Assembly (NCBI GenBank): GCA_963693365.1
Contig: CAVNZM010000008.1
Location: forward strand, 9,486,001-9,550,000
Length of the DNA: 64,000 nucleotides
Reading direction: 5' to 3'
DNA from: Amoebidium appalachense
Lineage: Eukaryota; Ichthyosporea
A program made the position numbers and the translations under genes. Below are positions 50,817 to 58,149 of this stretch, piece by piece. The notes below the pieces were generated by a model. That model was not told the origin of the DNA. It was given only the letters and a program-made list of their open reading frames with translations, and did no database searches. The stretch's first letter is position 1, and each line of letters starts with the position of its first letter.

Positions 50817-51369
50817 GATGCTTACAGACAAAGTGGGTGGTGACGGCGATAAGGTCTTCCGCGAGTTCATCTGTATTGGATTCGTCTGCGTGATTGAGAA
50901 CCACGATTTTGACCCCATATGCTTCCAGAATCCACCACAGCAGGTCACCGGCGAGTCGACACAGCCTGTCCTTGTGGGCAACCACAATCTCTCTGACATT
51001 TCCCTTGCTTGCCCGTTCCAAAATGGACAGCAGTCCTCTGCGCTTAAAGTTGACGCCACTCCCGACATCAGTGACAATTTCGTGATTGGGACACCGTTCA
51101 CGCAGATACTGAACTTGCCGGTCGAGGTCCGTGCGCTGTTTGTGGGATGAGACCCGTGCGTAGGCAACATCAACTCTGTCTGTTCGTGTGTCCGTTTCAC
51201 ACCCGAGCAACGTGTCAATGTCCGAGGTGTTGTACAGGCGGACATTGCCTGGTGTTCTAACAATTCGGATGCGTCCCTGGTTTGCCCATCTCCGAAGTGA
51301 GGATCCCGATACCCCGTACTTCTTTCTGGATTGAAGTCCAGATATGTACTTGGTGCCATTGTGGGGCAT
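50686..51369 (-). CDS. tnpA: IS607-type serine recombinase (TnpA)
   Basis: 227 residues from the ATG at 51369; a longer in-frame start at 51498 adds 43 residues that do not resemble the family. A MerR-like helix-turn-helix (YGVSGSSLRRWANQGRIRIV, about residues 18-37) precedes the resolvase catalytic domain with YARVSSHKQ; the catalytic Ser is Ser74. Later motifs are DVGSGVNFKRRGL and VVAHKDRLCR. The C-terminus (CKHHGRRKYGNKCN) overlaps the tnpB start. It carries out excision and integration of the element through a Ser-DNA intermediate. Confidence 0.92.
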   Translation of the reverse strand: MPHNGTKYISGLQSRKKYGVSGSSLRRWANQGRIRIVRTPGNVRLYNTSDIDTLLGCETDTRTDRVDVAYARVSSHKQRTDLDRQVQYLRERCPNHEIVTDVGSGVNFKRRGLLSILERASKGNVREIVVAHKDRLCRLAGDLLWWILEAYGVKIVVLNHADESNTDELAEDLIAVTTHFVCKHHGRRKYGNKCNGTEGSGKERQKTKAHGIETHEERAETLFEGSS

Positions 51370-51656
51370 ACTATAAGGTATAGAAAATATTTGAAGTTGC
51401 CCAACATTGGCAGTTTCAGATAACAAGAATAGGTGTGCCCTTTGTGACACTTGCAGTGGGTTGTTGTTGTTGCCTTTTACAACCACCGCTCTGGACACAA
51501 GATCGAACAGCTATCAAATTGACCATATATATGACAAAGAAAAACAAGGTTGCCAAAGATCATTGTAGCAGTGCCCTGCACACGGGGCAACTGGAAATAC
51601 ATGTTTTAGGGCTCGTAGCCCACCCGGACAAAATTATTTTCTAGTATAAGATAATA

Positions 51657-52997
51657 ATGATAAACATTGACGAGGCCGCACGTACTTCGTTTCTCAATGT
51701 TACGGATGGATTACCGCGCTTTGCCCCATCAAGCTCCATTGGTTCCTGGTGTGACAAAGATGCCATTATTGCTTTTTTGAGGACAAAGGTAGCTCGCGTT
51801 CTAAATAGCAATGTGTATGTGGTAAAAATCAACAAGGGGAGACGTACCACTTTTGATTTCCAATCCAGGGAGGCAGTCAACGGGACTCTGTCCGCCATGA
51901 GATTCACCTATCCGAATGGGAAAAAAGACGCTGTTTACTTGGGGAAGGACTATCTATGCGAACCCACAATAACATGGTTCAACGACGCTGTTTTTGACCC
52001 GGCTGATCTCAAGTGCGAGAAGGACGAGAACTACGCCTGCTTCAATACATATGGCGGCATGGCGTTTTCACCTATTGACGGTTTCCGAGTGGACTCACAT
52101 AAAGTGGGACCCTTTCTCTGGCACCTACACAACATTATGGCCAACGGTGACCCCATCATGGGCGGGTTTCTTCTTAATTGGATTGCACATATCATCCAGC
52201 ATCCAGGACAAAAGCCTGATAGTTGTTGTCTTTTCAAAAGTGTCCAAGGGACGGGAAAAAACATGTTTTGGAACATATTCAGCAAGTTATTGGGTCCCGC
52301 CTTGGTTGTAACCGTGAACAGCAAACACCGATTGGTTGGGAATTTCAATGCACACCTCGCGGATAAGCTGCTTGTGTTGGTCGATGAAGTGACCTTTGGG
52401 GGGGAACACACAGTCAACAACCAGCTCAAAAATATGATAACAGACACGACAATGGTTATCGAGCGAAAAGGCATCGACCAAATGGTCCGACGGTCCTGTG
52501 AGCGCTACGTGTTTATGTCAAACGAGGACTGGCCACTGCGTGTTGAAGCCAGCGACCGCCGCTCTGCCTGCTTTGAGGTCTCACCTGCAAAAGTCAACGA
52601 CACGGCATACTTCAACAACCTCTGGACACACTATGAGGATCAAGATGCTCTACACCACCTCTTCCAATTTCTGCACCAACACCGTCCTAATGGGAATCCA
52701 ATCTTGCTTTATCTCCGCCCACCGAACTCCAAGTTGAAGGAGCGTCTGAAATCGTTTTCCCGATCTGACTGTCTGTCCTTTTTGAAGGATGTTGTCATGG
52801 GGGAGGACAGCTGCGAAAGAATGGCCCTCACCGACGGAAAGTTTGTGACAGCAACCGAGATCCACCTTCATCTTCAAGAGTGGATGCGCTTAAACGGCAA
52901 GAACCCGCAGACAGCCAGCCTGCGACAAGTGGGCGAATGCCTCTCGAAGCTTTTCGGGGACAAAGTTAATGGAATGACAAGTGGGCGAGCTTATTGA
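51657..52997 (+). CDS. Superfamily 3 helicase (D5/DUF5906, NrS-1-like)
   Basis: 446 residues. SF3 helicase domain in the DUF5906/D5 style: Walker A VQGTGKN (about 196-202), Walker B LVLVDEVTF (239-247), sensor Asn in VFMSNED (285-291) and an Arg-finger-like DRR (300-302). Upstream (about 105-190) is a D5_N-like segment (CFNTYGGMAFSPIDGF). No archaeo-eukaryotic primase motifs are visible, so it appears to be helicase-only. Such helicases unwind DNA at replication initiation in large DNA viruses, virophages and mobile elements. AT-rich promoter-like sequence (tagtataagataataatg) ends at the ATG. A 13-bp repeat near the 3' end (52924 and 52976) marks an alternative reading frame. Confidence 0.9.
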   Translation: MINIDEAARTSFLNVTDGLPRFAPSSSIGSWCDKDAIIAFLRTKVARVLNSNVYVVKINKGRRTTFDFQSREAVNGTLSAMRFTYPNGKKDAVYLGKDYLCEPTITWFNDAVFDPADLKCEKDENYACFNTYGGMAFSPIDGFRVDSHKVGPFLWHLHNIMANGDPIMGGFLLNWIAHIIQHPGQKPDSCCLFKSVQGTGKNMFWNIFSKLLGPALVVTVNSKHRLVGNFNAHLADKLLVLVDEVTFGGEHTVNNQLKNMITDTTMVIERKGIDQMVRRSCERYVFMSNEDWPLRVEASDRRSACFEVSPAKVNDTAYFNNLWTHYEDQDALHHLFQFLHQHRPNGNPILLYLRPPNSKLKERLKSFSRSDCLSFLKDVVMGEDSCERMALTDGKFVTATEIHLHLQEWMRLNGKNPQTASLRQVGECLSKLFGDKVNGMTSGRAY

Positions 52998-53010
52998 CAA
53001 CCTCGCCGAC

Positions 53011-53157
53011 ATGCAGCACGACCACAACGACTTTGTGCGGGAGATCGTGCGGCTGCGTTGGACGGTCATGCACATGGGCGAGGACCTGCGCCGCATGCAG
53101 CAGCATCCACCCGTGGAGCCCTCCTCGCCACGGTGGCAGTGGAACGCGCCCCGCTAG
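53011..53157 (+). CDS. Small helical ORF (48 aa) after the helicase gene
   Basis: The ATG at 53011 opens a 48-codon frame to the TAG at 53155, starting 13 bp after the helicase stop. The peptide (MQHDHNDFVREIVRLRWTVM and onward) has heptad-like hydrophobics and GC-rich third positions like its neighbours; the competing frame is Cys/Thr-rich nonsense. It ends 22 bp before the next gene's ATG. It may be a small independent protein or a displaced C-terminal helix of the helicase. Confidence 0.45.
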   Translation: MQHDHNDFVREIVRLRWTVMHMGEDLRRMQQHPPVEPSSPRWQWNAPR

Positions 53158-53179
53158 CGGTATTTTCCACGCGTCAGGT

Positions 53180-54151
53180 ATGTCGTATGAACCCTCGACG
53201 CTGAAGGGATACCTAGCCGCCAACCATGATCTGCGGGCAAATGTTGTGAATCGCGGCAAACCGGCGCAGGCCAAGAATCAAGTCGAAGCACTCGGTGGGG
53301 GAAACCCGCCGATCCTTGCCCCCGAAGACCGCCAGAAGCTCCTGGGATGGCTGGCACGCGCCAGCACCGACCTCAAAGAGATACTGCTCGTGGACCGCGA
53401 GGAGGTGACCACGACCCATGCTCACATGGCTGCAAACCAGAAGGTGCTGCTGTACGGACCGGCCGGTGGCGGCAAGCTGCACTGTGTCTTCTCGGTGTGT
53501 CGGCGGGTCGGCGTTTTTCCGTGGGTGGTCATGGTAGGCGAGCTGCTGAACACGGAGAACCTGCCCTTGCTAAACTGGATTGCACAGCACGATCGACGAG
53601 GAGCCCTTGTTGTGCGAGATGCCCACAACCTGACGGAGCAGAGCATCTCGGTGCTTGTGCTCGGCCTAGCGTACGCGATTCCCATCATCGGGCTCGCGAG
53701 CACGGCATCGGAGGCGTCGTGTGCGACACGCAAGTACTTTGATGCGACTGTACACTGGCCGGCTCTGCGCGAGTCGGAGGCTAAGCTGTGTATGCAGCTG
53801 TTCGAGACCGAATTACTTGAAAGGGATCAGGATGTGTTCAAGGGCCTCCTTGTTGCCGCTGAAGACCTGACGGTTGGTGCACTGGTGGGAGCCCTACAGG
53901 TGGCAAGACGTACCCTCGCCGAACAAATGTCTGTTTGTGCAGTCGGGAGGGGCGATGACGGTGCGGTGTTTTTTGACACGCGTGCTGATGTACAAAGAGT
54001 TGTTCTAGCGGATGCCGGCGACAAGTTAAACTGGAACGCGCTTAGCTCAAGCGTACCCCATACCATCTATGCAGTCATGCTCCTGTTGGCATGGGTCCAG
54101 GGCATGCTCTTGTCACCTGTCGACGCAACCGATTTTGCTTGCTACAGGTAG
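53180..54151 (+). CDS. P-loop ATPase-like protein with non-canonical Walker A
   Basis: 323 residues from the ATG at 53180; the frame is open upstream but that part reads as a shadow. About 89-100: KVLLYGPAGGGKL, a P-loop in which the usual Ser/Thr after Lys is Leu. About 142-150: ALVVRDAHN, a Walker-B-like strand with Asp. An AAA-like order follows (AIPIIGLASTASE, possible sensor 1, then a helical lid). It could be a clamp-loader, packaging or partner ATPase for the helicase upstream; the exact family is not recognised. The change in Walker A may mean weak or no hydrolysis. The next ATG is 1 bp after its stop, so the two are probably co-transcribed. Confidence 0.6.
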   Translation: MSYEPSTLKGYLAANHDLRANVVNRGKPAQAKNQVEALGGGNPPILAPEDRQKLLGWLARASTDLKEILLVDREEVTTTHAHMAANQKVLLYGPAGGGKLHCVFSVCRRVGVFPWVVMVGELLNTENLPLLNWIAQHDRRGALVVRDAHNLTEQSISVLVLGLAYAIPIIGLASTASEASCATRKYFDATVHWPALRESEAKLCMQLFETELLERDQDVFKGLLVAAEDLTVGALVGALQVARRTLAEQMSVCAVGRGDDGAVFFDTRADVQRVVLADAGDKLNWNALSSSVPHTIYAVMLLLAWVQGMLLSPVDATDFACYR

Positions 54152-54152
54152 A

Positions 54153-54461
54153 ATGGATCTGGACGAGTACACCCGAAGTCTGCTTACCACAGACCTCAAT
54201 CCGGGGCCTATTAGTAAAGAAGAGGCAAGAGGCTATTCCGAATCGAATGTTTCATCGCTTCGCTGCCTCCTGTTTGCCATCCAGCTTTGGCTGGTCCGCG
54301 ATCCTCAAACCCCCTTGGACCTGGTCGTGGATGACTCAGGGCAGACCCCGGCGCTGGTGGTTCCTGGTCTGGATTGGCGCGTTTTGAAGCTCCCGCTCTT
54401 TGCCCCGGCTTTCGCGATCCCGTATCCGGTTGCCAAACCACGTCGTTTGTGCAGCACGTGA
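54153..54461 (+). CDS. Hypothetical protein (102 aa)
   Basis: The ATG at 54153 is one base after the previous stop. Acidic N-terminus (MDLDEYTRSLLTTDLNPGPI), a hydrophobic middle (CLLFAIQLWLV) and a Pro-rich end. No family recognised. Tight spacing and matching codon use support a real gene in the virus-like block. Confidence 0.5.
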   Translation: MDLDEYTRSLLTTDLNPGPISKEEARGYSESNVSSLRCLLFAIQLWLVRDPQTPLDLVVDDSGQTPALVVPGLDWRVLKLPLFAPAFAIPYPVAKPRRLCST

Positions 54462-54508
54462 ACGACCGAACCTACGACACAGACGAGCTTGCCGATCCGG
54501 TGACGGCC

Positions 54509-55189
54509 ATGGTCCCGGGCATCCGGAGCATGATGCTCGCCCGGCCCCGCACGCACGCACGGCACCCCGTGCCACCGGCCACCATGGCCGAGGCTGTGAC
54601 GCGCGTGGACCCCGCCTTCGACAAGGTGGCCGCCCAGTTCGCCGACTTGGTGCGGGCGAGCACCCCGAAGGACTCGGTGGAGGTGCTCAAGCGCGACCGC
54701 GAGATCAAGCTGCTGCAGCAGTGCCTGCTGGAGCTCGAGCTCGAGTACTTCCGGCTGCAGGCCGAGAACGAACACCTGAAGGAGCAGGAGGCCGCCATGG
54801 AGAAGAACTTCCTGCTGCCATGGTTCAAGGCGCAGGAGGACGTCTCGCAGCGCATGGCAATGTTCGAGGCGGCCGAGCGCGACGAGTACTCGCGCATGCG
54901 CAACTTCCAGCAGCAGGTGTCGGTGCAGGCGTTCAACAGCAGCCTGCAGGCACAGAACAACGCGCTGCTTGCGGCGTCGGGGGCGGCCATCAACGCCCGC
55001 CCGACAGCGGACTTTGCGGCGATGCTCTCCCGCAAGCGCGAGCTGGATCTGGACGACTTTGAGGAGAGCATGAAGCGCATACGCATGGCAGAGGACCAGC
55101 AGAAGGCAGCCACCATCAACCCCGACACCTACCGCGACAACATGACCATGCGGGAGGGCGTGACCTTCCCGTATTCGGGCGCGAAGTGA
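54509..55189 (+). CDS. Coiled-coil protein (226 aa), unknown role
   Basis: The first ATG in frame is 54509. The frame stays open without an ATG back to 54374, so a longer N-terminus from a non-ATG start cannot be excluded. A long helix around residues 60-120 (LKRDREIKLLQQCLLELELE and onward) with heptad leucines, then Gln/Ala-rich helices, then a basic-acidic patch (SRKRELDLDDFEESMKRIRM). Third codon positions are strongly GC. Possible structural, scaffold or packaging accessory. No family recognised. Confidence 0.65.
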   Translation: MVPGIRSMMLARPRTHARHPVPPATMAEAVTRVDPAFDKVAAQFADLVRASTPKDSVEVLKRDREIKLLQQCLLELELEYFRLQAENEHLKEQEAAMEKNFLLPWFKAQEDVSQRMAMFEAAERDEYSRMRNFQQQVSVQAFNSSLQAQNNALLAASGAAINARPTADFAAMLSRKRELDLDDFEESMKRIRMAEDQQKAATINPDTYRDNMTMREGVTFPYSGAK

Positions 55190-55246
55190 ACAAAACCTAA
55201 AAACAGAGTTTGCGTTTCGGCTGCAAGGTGAGCGCCGGCGCCGAAA

Positions 55247-55612
55247 ATGCATGCAAGAACCATGACCCGCCGGCGACACTCCTCCACGGCTAAAACCTGC
55301 AAGAAACGCAAGGGAAAGAGACGTTGCTCAAGCAGGCACACCCACAAACGGGCGGCCAAGCGGCGTAGCTCGCGCAGCGACAGAGAGCGCAGGCGCCATC
55401 GGTACAGGACGCAGTGGCGCACCAAGTACCTCGTGCTGCCTTCCCGCTTTTATGGTGACAGGCAGCGCACATCTCCAAGCGCTCCCACCACAAAGTATGA
55501 CCCACCGGTGCGCACGACCTCGAAGGCTTCAGGGTGTGGCTACAATGTCGGCCCCGGCGAAACTGGTCGGCCATGCAAAAACATCCATGACGTAGCCGAA
55601 CCGGAGTTTTGA
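55247..55612 (+). CDS. Very basic small protein (protamine/core-protein-like)
   Basis: 121 residues; a start five codons later (MTRRRHSS) is equally possible. The first ~60 residues are Arg/Lys/Ser-rich (KKRKGKRRCSS, KRAAKRRSSRSDRERRRHR). The C-terminal half has Tyr, Gly and Pro (TKYLVLPSRFYGD; GCGYNVGPGETG). The composition suits a DNA-condensing virion core protein or nucleic-acid binding; that is inference from composition. No family recognised. Confidence 0.6.
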   Translation: MHARTMTRRRHSSTAKTCKKRKGKRRCSSRHTHKRAAKRRSSRSDRERRRHRYRTQWRTKYLVLPSRFYGDRQRTSPSAPTTKYDPPVRTTSKASGCGYNVGPGETGRPCKNIHDVAEPEF

Positions 55613-55658
55613 TCTGGATCTAATTATATCTGATTTTCAATCGGTTGCGCGCGATCCG

Positions 55659-55702
55659 ATTGGTCGGCATGGGTCGACCGATCTGATTGGCTGGCATAAA
55701 AC
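55659..55702 (+). promoter_or_regulatory. Promoter-like CCAAT pair and AT element before the protease gene
   Basis: ATTGG (inverted CCAAT) at 55659-55663 and 55686-55690 is followed by cataaaac. The protease ATG is at 55771. Confidence 0.4.
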
Positions 55703-55770
55703 GTGGCTTCCTCACTTCGCTCCGGATCGCGCCGGCACGGCCAGCCCCATCTGAACTGCCTGCCGCGAAC

Positions 55771-56481
55771 ATGCATGTCTTTTGTCTGTTCTTGCTTGTG
55801 CTTGGGTGTAAGATACGTGCTCAGACGTTGTCCCGCTACGGTTCTGGGGATGGAAACGTGCTGTTTGCATACGAAGGGGTGGCCAACATAGACCGCTATC
55901 CCGATGTTGCACATCTCGCACACAGCCACATTGTGAGGGTGACGCATGCAGTTACGGGCGTCGGTTGGACATCAGGGACATACATACCGGACGGGACAGG
56001 CAACGGAGTGTTTGTGCTGACGTGTGCGCACGGGCCCCCCACCAGGCACCCGGACCAGCTGGCGGTGGTGTTCCCGGACGGCACCGTATCCAACGCCACT
56101 GTGCGATACAGGAGCGCTGAGCATGACTTTGCCATCCTCCATTCGGTATACGCACATGGGATGCACGACGACCGCTTTTGTCGCTACTACGCACCCCCCG
56201 CTGCCCCTGGCATGTCCGTGCTGGCCATCGGGCTCCCTGCGGGATACAGGGGTGTGCAGTTCAGTGTGGGGACGCTCTTGGACATACAGGGTTCCACGCA
56301 GGAACTTGTGTTCAGCGGGGCCGTAGACCGTGGGAATTCGGGGGGGCCCCTTGTGGACATGCGTGGGTGTTTGATAGGCGTTGTCACGAGGCGCAGGTAC
56401 CGCATGAATGGCAGGGAGGTGTTTATTGGGATAGCGGTGTCTATTGCGGCCGCCCTGGAGGCGGATGCGCGCGGGTATTAA
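55771..56481 (+). CDS. Secreted trypsin-like serine protease
   Basis: 236 residues from the ATG at 55771, chosen because a clear signal peptide (MHVFCLFLLVLGCKIRAQ) follows; the frame is open upstream. Chymotrypsin-fold triad: His87 (FVLTCAHG), Asp119 (EHDFAIL), Ser190 (RGNSGGPL). DRGNSGGPLVD and the short length resemble V8/HtrA-like peptidases rather than digestive trypsins. It probably acts outside the cytosol, in the secretory route or virion maturation/entry; that role is inference. The stop is 28 bp before the exonuclease ATG. Confidence 0.85.
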   Translation: MHVFCLFLLVLGCKIRAQTLSRYGSGDGNVLFAYEGVANIDRYPDVAHLAHSHIVRVTHAVTGVGWTSGTYIPDGTGNGVFVLTCAHGPPTRHPDQLAVVFPDGTVSNATVRYRSAEHDFAILHSVYAHGMHDDRFCRYYAPPAAPGMSVLAIGLPAGYRGVQFSVGTLLDIQGSTQELVFSGAVDRGNSGGPLVDMRGCLIGVVTRRRYRMNGREVFIGIAVSIAAALEADARGY

Positions 56482-56509
56482 AGCAGTCGCACGGGCAGTG
56501 CCCGTCACA

Positions 56510-57187
56510 ATGGACCTGATTTCGCGCCTGAAACAGCACGAGCTGCCGTACCCACAGGGCTCCCAGGCATGGCTGCGGGAGCGCTCCTGCATGCTGACTG
56601 CCTCCGACGTGGGTGCGGCTCTGGGGGTCAACCCATACGAGACCCGCCAGGACCTTATACGGCACAAGGCGGGCCTGGAGAGGCGCTGCGTGGACCCTGT
56701 CTTTGTTGCGTTCGGCCACAAGTACGAGGATGAGGCGGCTGATGCGTACGCCCGGAGCACAGGCCGGTCGTGTTTCTCCCTCGGGCTGGTGCGGCACCCC
56801 GTGCATCGGTGGCTGGGCGCGAGTCCGGACCGGGTGACGTTCTGTGGGCGCGTGGTGGAGATCAAGGTGCCCTACAGGCGCAGGTTCATGGAGGGGCAGG
56901 AGATCCCGGGACACTACCTGGCGCAGGTGCAGACGCAGCTGTTTGTCCTGGATCTGGACGTCGCGGACTTCGTGCAGTACGATCCACGCGACGGCTCGCT
57001 TAGGGTGGACGAGGTTTTGCGGGACCCCAACTGGTGGAGGGACAACGGACGCAGCCTGATGGCATTCCAGGGGAAGGTGCTGGACGTGCGTGCCGACCAC
57101 GAGCTGCAGGCGTGGGAGGAGGAGGAGCCAGCCGAGCCAGGCAAGTGCATGGTGCCATCCACGACGACACTCATGGGCTCTTCTTGA
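56510..57187 (+). CDS. YqaJ/lambda-type exonuclease
   Basis: 225 residues from the ATG at 56510. PD-(D/E)XK exonuclease of the YqaJ family: Ser32 in MLTASDVGAALGVNPY, Glu-rich HKYEDEAADAY (70-80), Asp107 in GASPDRV, the Glu117-x-Lys119 core VVEIKVP, and YLAQVQTQL (136-144). Enzymes of this family resect duplex DNA 5'-3' for single-strand annealing recombination and are common in large DNA viruses and phages. With the SF3 helicase it forms a replication/recombination set. Confidence 0.9.
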   Translation: MDLISRLKQHELPYPQGSQAWLRERSCMLTASDVGAALGVNPYETRQDLIRHKAGLERRCVDPVFVAFGHKYEDEAADAYARSTGRSCFSLGLVRHPVHRWLGASPDRVTFCGRVVEIKVPYRRRFMEGQEIPGHYLAQVQTQLFVLDLDVADFVQYDPRDGSLRVDEVLRDPNWWRDNGRSLMAFQGKVLDVRADHELQAWEEEEPAEPGKCMVPSTTTLMGSS

Positions 57188-57371
57188 GCTTCCTGTTCAC
57201 AAAGAACTTTAGGACCGGCAGCGGTACGAAGACAAGAACGTAGGGGTGGACGGCAAGGTAGACAAGCAGCAGACACCTGCTCAGCCAGTGCGCGTGACTC
57301 CTGTGGTCGGTGTGTACGTGTTGTGGTTCGCGCTGTTGTAGTGCTGGCGAAAACGGGTCGGAGGAGTGCAT
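57171..57371 (-). CDS. Possible small membrane protein (66 aa)
   Basis: The ATG at 57371 on the minus strand gives a hydrophilic N-terminus and one or two hydrophobic stretches (CLLLVYLAVHPYVLVFVPLP), ending in a basic tail (NRKLKKSP). It fills an otherwise empty gap and overlaps the exonuclease 3' end by 17 bp. No family; could be chance. Confidence 0.35.
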   Translation of the reverse strand: MHSSDPFSPALQQREPQHVHTDHRSHAHWLSRCLLLVYLAVHPYVLVFVPLPVLKFFVNRKLKKSP

Positions 57372-57398
57372 GGCGGTGTTTGGTGTAGGGCATATACA

Positions 57399-57652
57399 AT
57401 GTCACGGAAGGCCGGCGCCACGCAGTGCTGCAGAAACAGCCGCACGGCCGCGCGACGCAGGGCAAAGAGAGCCCGGGCAAAGCGGAAACGAAAAGCAAAG
57501 CGGCTACGAGGGCTGTGGGAGCCGGAGTACCACGTTCAAGACTACACGTGGGGTTTGCCATTCAGGACGGCTATGGCTGGGGGGGAGACAGTGACTACGA
57601 CATATCCTTTGAGATTGGTCAGAATGGTGTGATCCCGTGTTTATTTGAATAA
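57399..57652 (+). CDS. Basic small protein with a candidate -1 frameshift site
   Basis: The ATG at 57399 opens a 77-aa frame (stop TGA at 57630) that begins MSRKAGATQCCRNSRT and is dense in Arg/Lys up to about residue 40. At 57551-57557 the sequence is gggtttg, read G-GGT-TTG in this frame, which is the X-XXY-YYZ pattern of programmed -1 slippage. The -1 frame from there reads a plausible acidic/aromatic tail (AIQDGYGWGGDSDYD and onward) and stops at the TAA (57650-57652) that overlaps AATAAA. That frame has no ATG of its own after its preceding stop at 57386. A sequencing indel or splicing could give the same picture. Confidence 0.5.
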
Positions 57653-57653
57653 A
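57648..57653 (+). terminator. Polyadenylation signal AATAAA overlapping a stop codon
   Basis: AATAAA overlaps the TAA of the frame ending at 57652. The gene on the other strand ends at 57686, so this is the meeting point of two convergent transcription units. Confidence 0.5.
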
Positions 57654-57685
57654 ACCGCCCTGCCAGAGGGAAGAGAAATCCACCC

Positions 57686-58087
57686 CTACTCGTCATCTAC
57701 AACGGACTCGGTTTCGATGTAGTTGTCCTTGTCGATGTGCTTTAGAGACTGCTTCGTGGCCACCTCCTCCTCGGGGACGGCGGAGAGAAATGCCAGGAGG
57801 TCGTTGGCCTGCTTGGTGTCCTTGAAGTACACCTCGAACTGCTTTCGCAGATAGTTCTCGCTCAGCGAGGGCTTCTTGACGGCCTCGTGGAGAATCAACA
57901 GGTCCTTGGTGGGCAGTTCCAGTGACCGCACGTTCTCGGTGGACATATACTTGAGAATGGCCTTCTTTATCGTGTTCAGTTTTCGGCTGATGGGTTTGGT
58001 TTGTGCGCTCTGCTCCTTGAGCTGGGCGTGGAGCGTCGTGTAATCCCGGAGCACACCTTTCAGGCCGTCAATAGAGGATATTTCCAT
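57686..58087 (-). CDS. DUF5760-like helical protein
   Basis: 133 residues from the ATG at 58087 (MEISSIDGLKGVLRDYTTLH); in-frame ATGs at 58102 and 58153 would lengthen it, the last overlapping the upstream gene's stop. Pattern: a first helix, then KPISRKLNTIKKAILKYM, a short beta-like stretch and a helical LSENYLRKQFEVYF. This resembles the small DUF5760-type proteins of nucleocytoplasmic large DNA viruses as I remember them; a profile search is needed to confirm. Function of that family is unknown. It follows the BTB gene on the same strand. Confidence 0.6.
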   Translation of the reverse strand: MEISSIDGLKGVLRDYTTLHAQLKEQSAQTKPISRKLNTIKKAILKYMSTENVRSLELPTKDLLILHEAVKKPSLSENYLRKQFEVYFKDTKQANDLLAFLSAVPEEEVATKQSLKHIDKDNYIETESVVDDE

Positions 58088-58149
58088 GCCAGGACGTCCC
58101 ATTACCAGTGGAACAGAAAATAAATGGCAGCCCAAGATGCTACACATGT

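Larger units (their letters stand above)
49400..51400 (-). mobile_element. IS607-family element (serine recombinase + TnpB)
   Basis: Two genes on the minus strand, recombinase first and tnpB second with overlapping ends, the canonical IS607 layout. Ends are not sharply defined because IS607 elements lack terminal inverted repeats and insert at GG-type targets without long duplications; limits here are approximate. Both genes are open and carry their catalytic residues. Confidence 0.85.

Noticed and set aside
49407-51407. A 666-residue TnpB starting at 51407
   Set aside because: The first ~197 residues overlap the recombinase gene in another frame and show no TnpB similarity; the ATG at 50816 fits the family.
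54472-55128. Long minus-strand frames opposite the coiled-coil, exonuclease and helicase genes
   Set aside because: They are shadows of strongly GC3-biased genes; the plus-strand frames carry the recognisable motifs or the periodicity.
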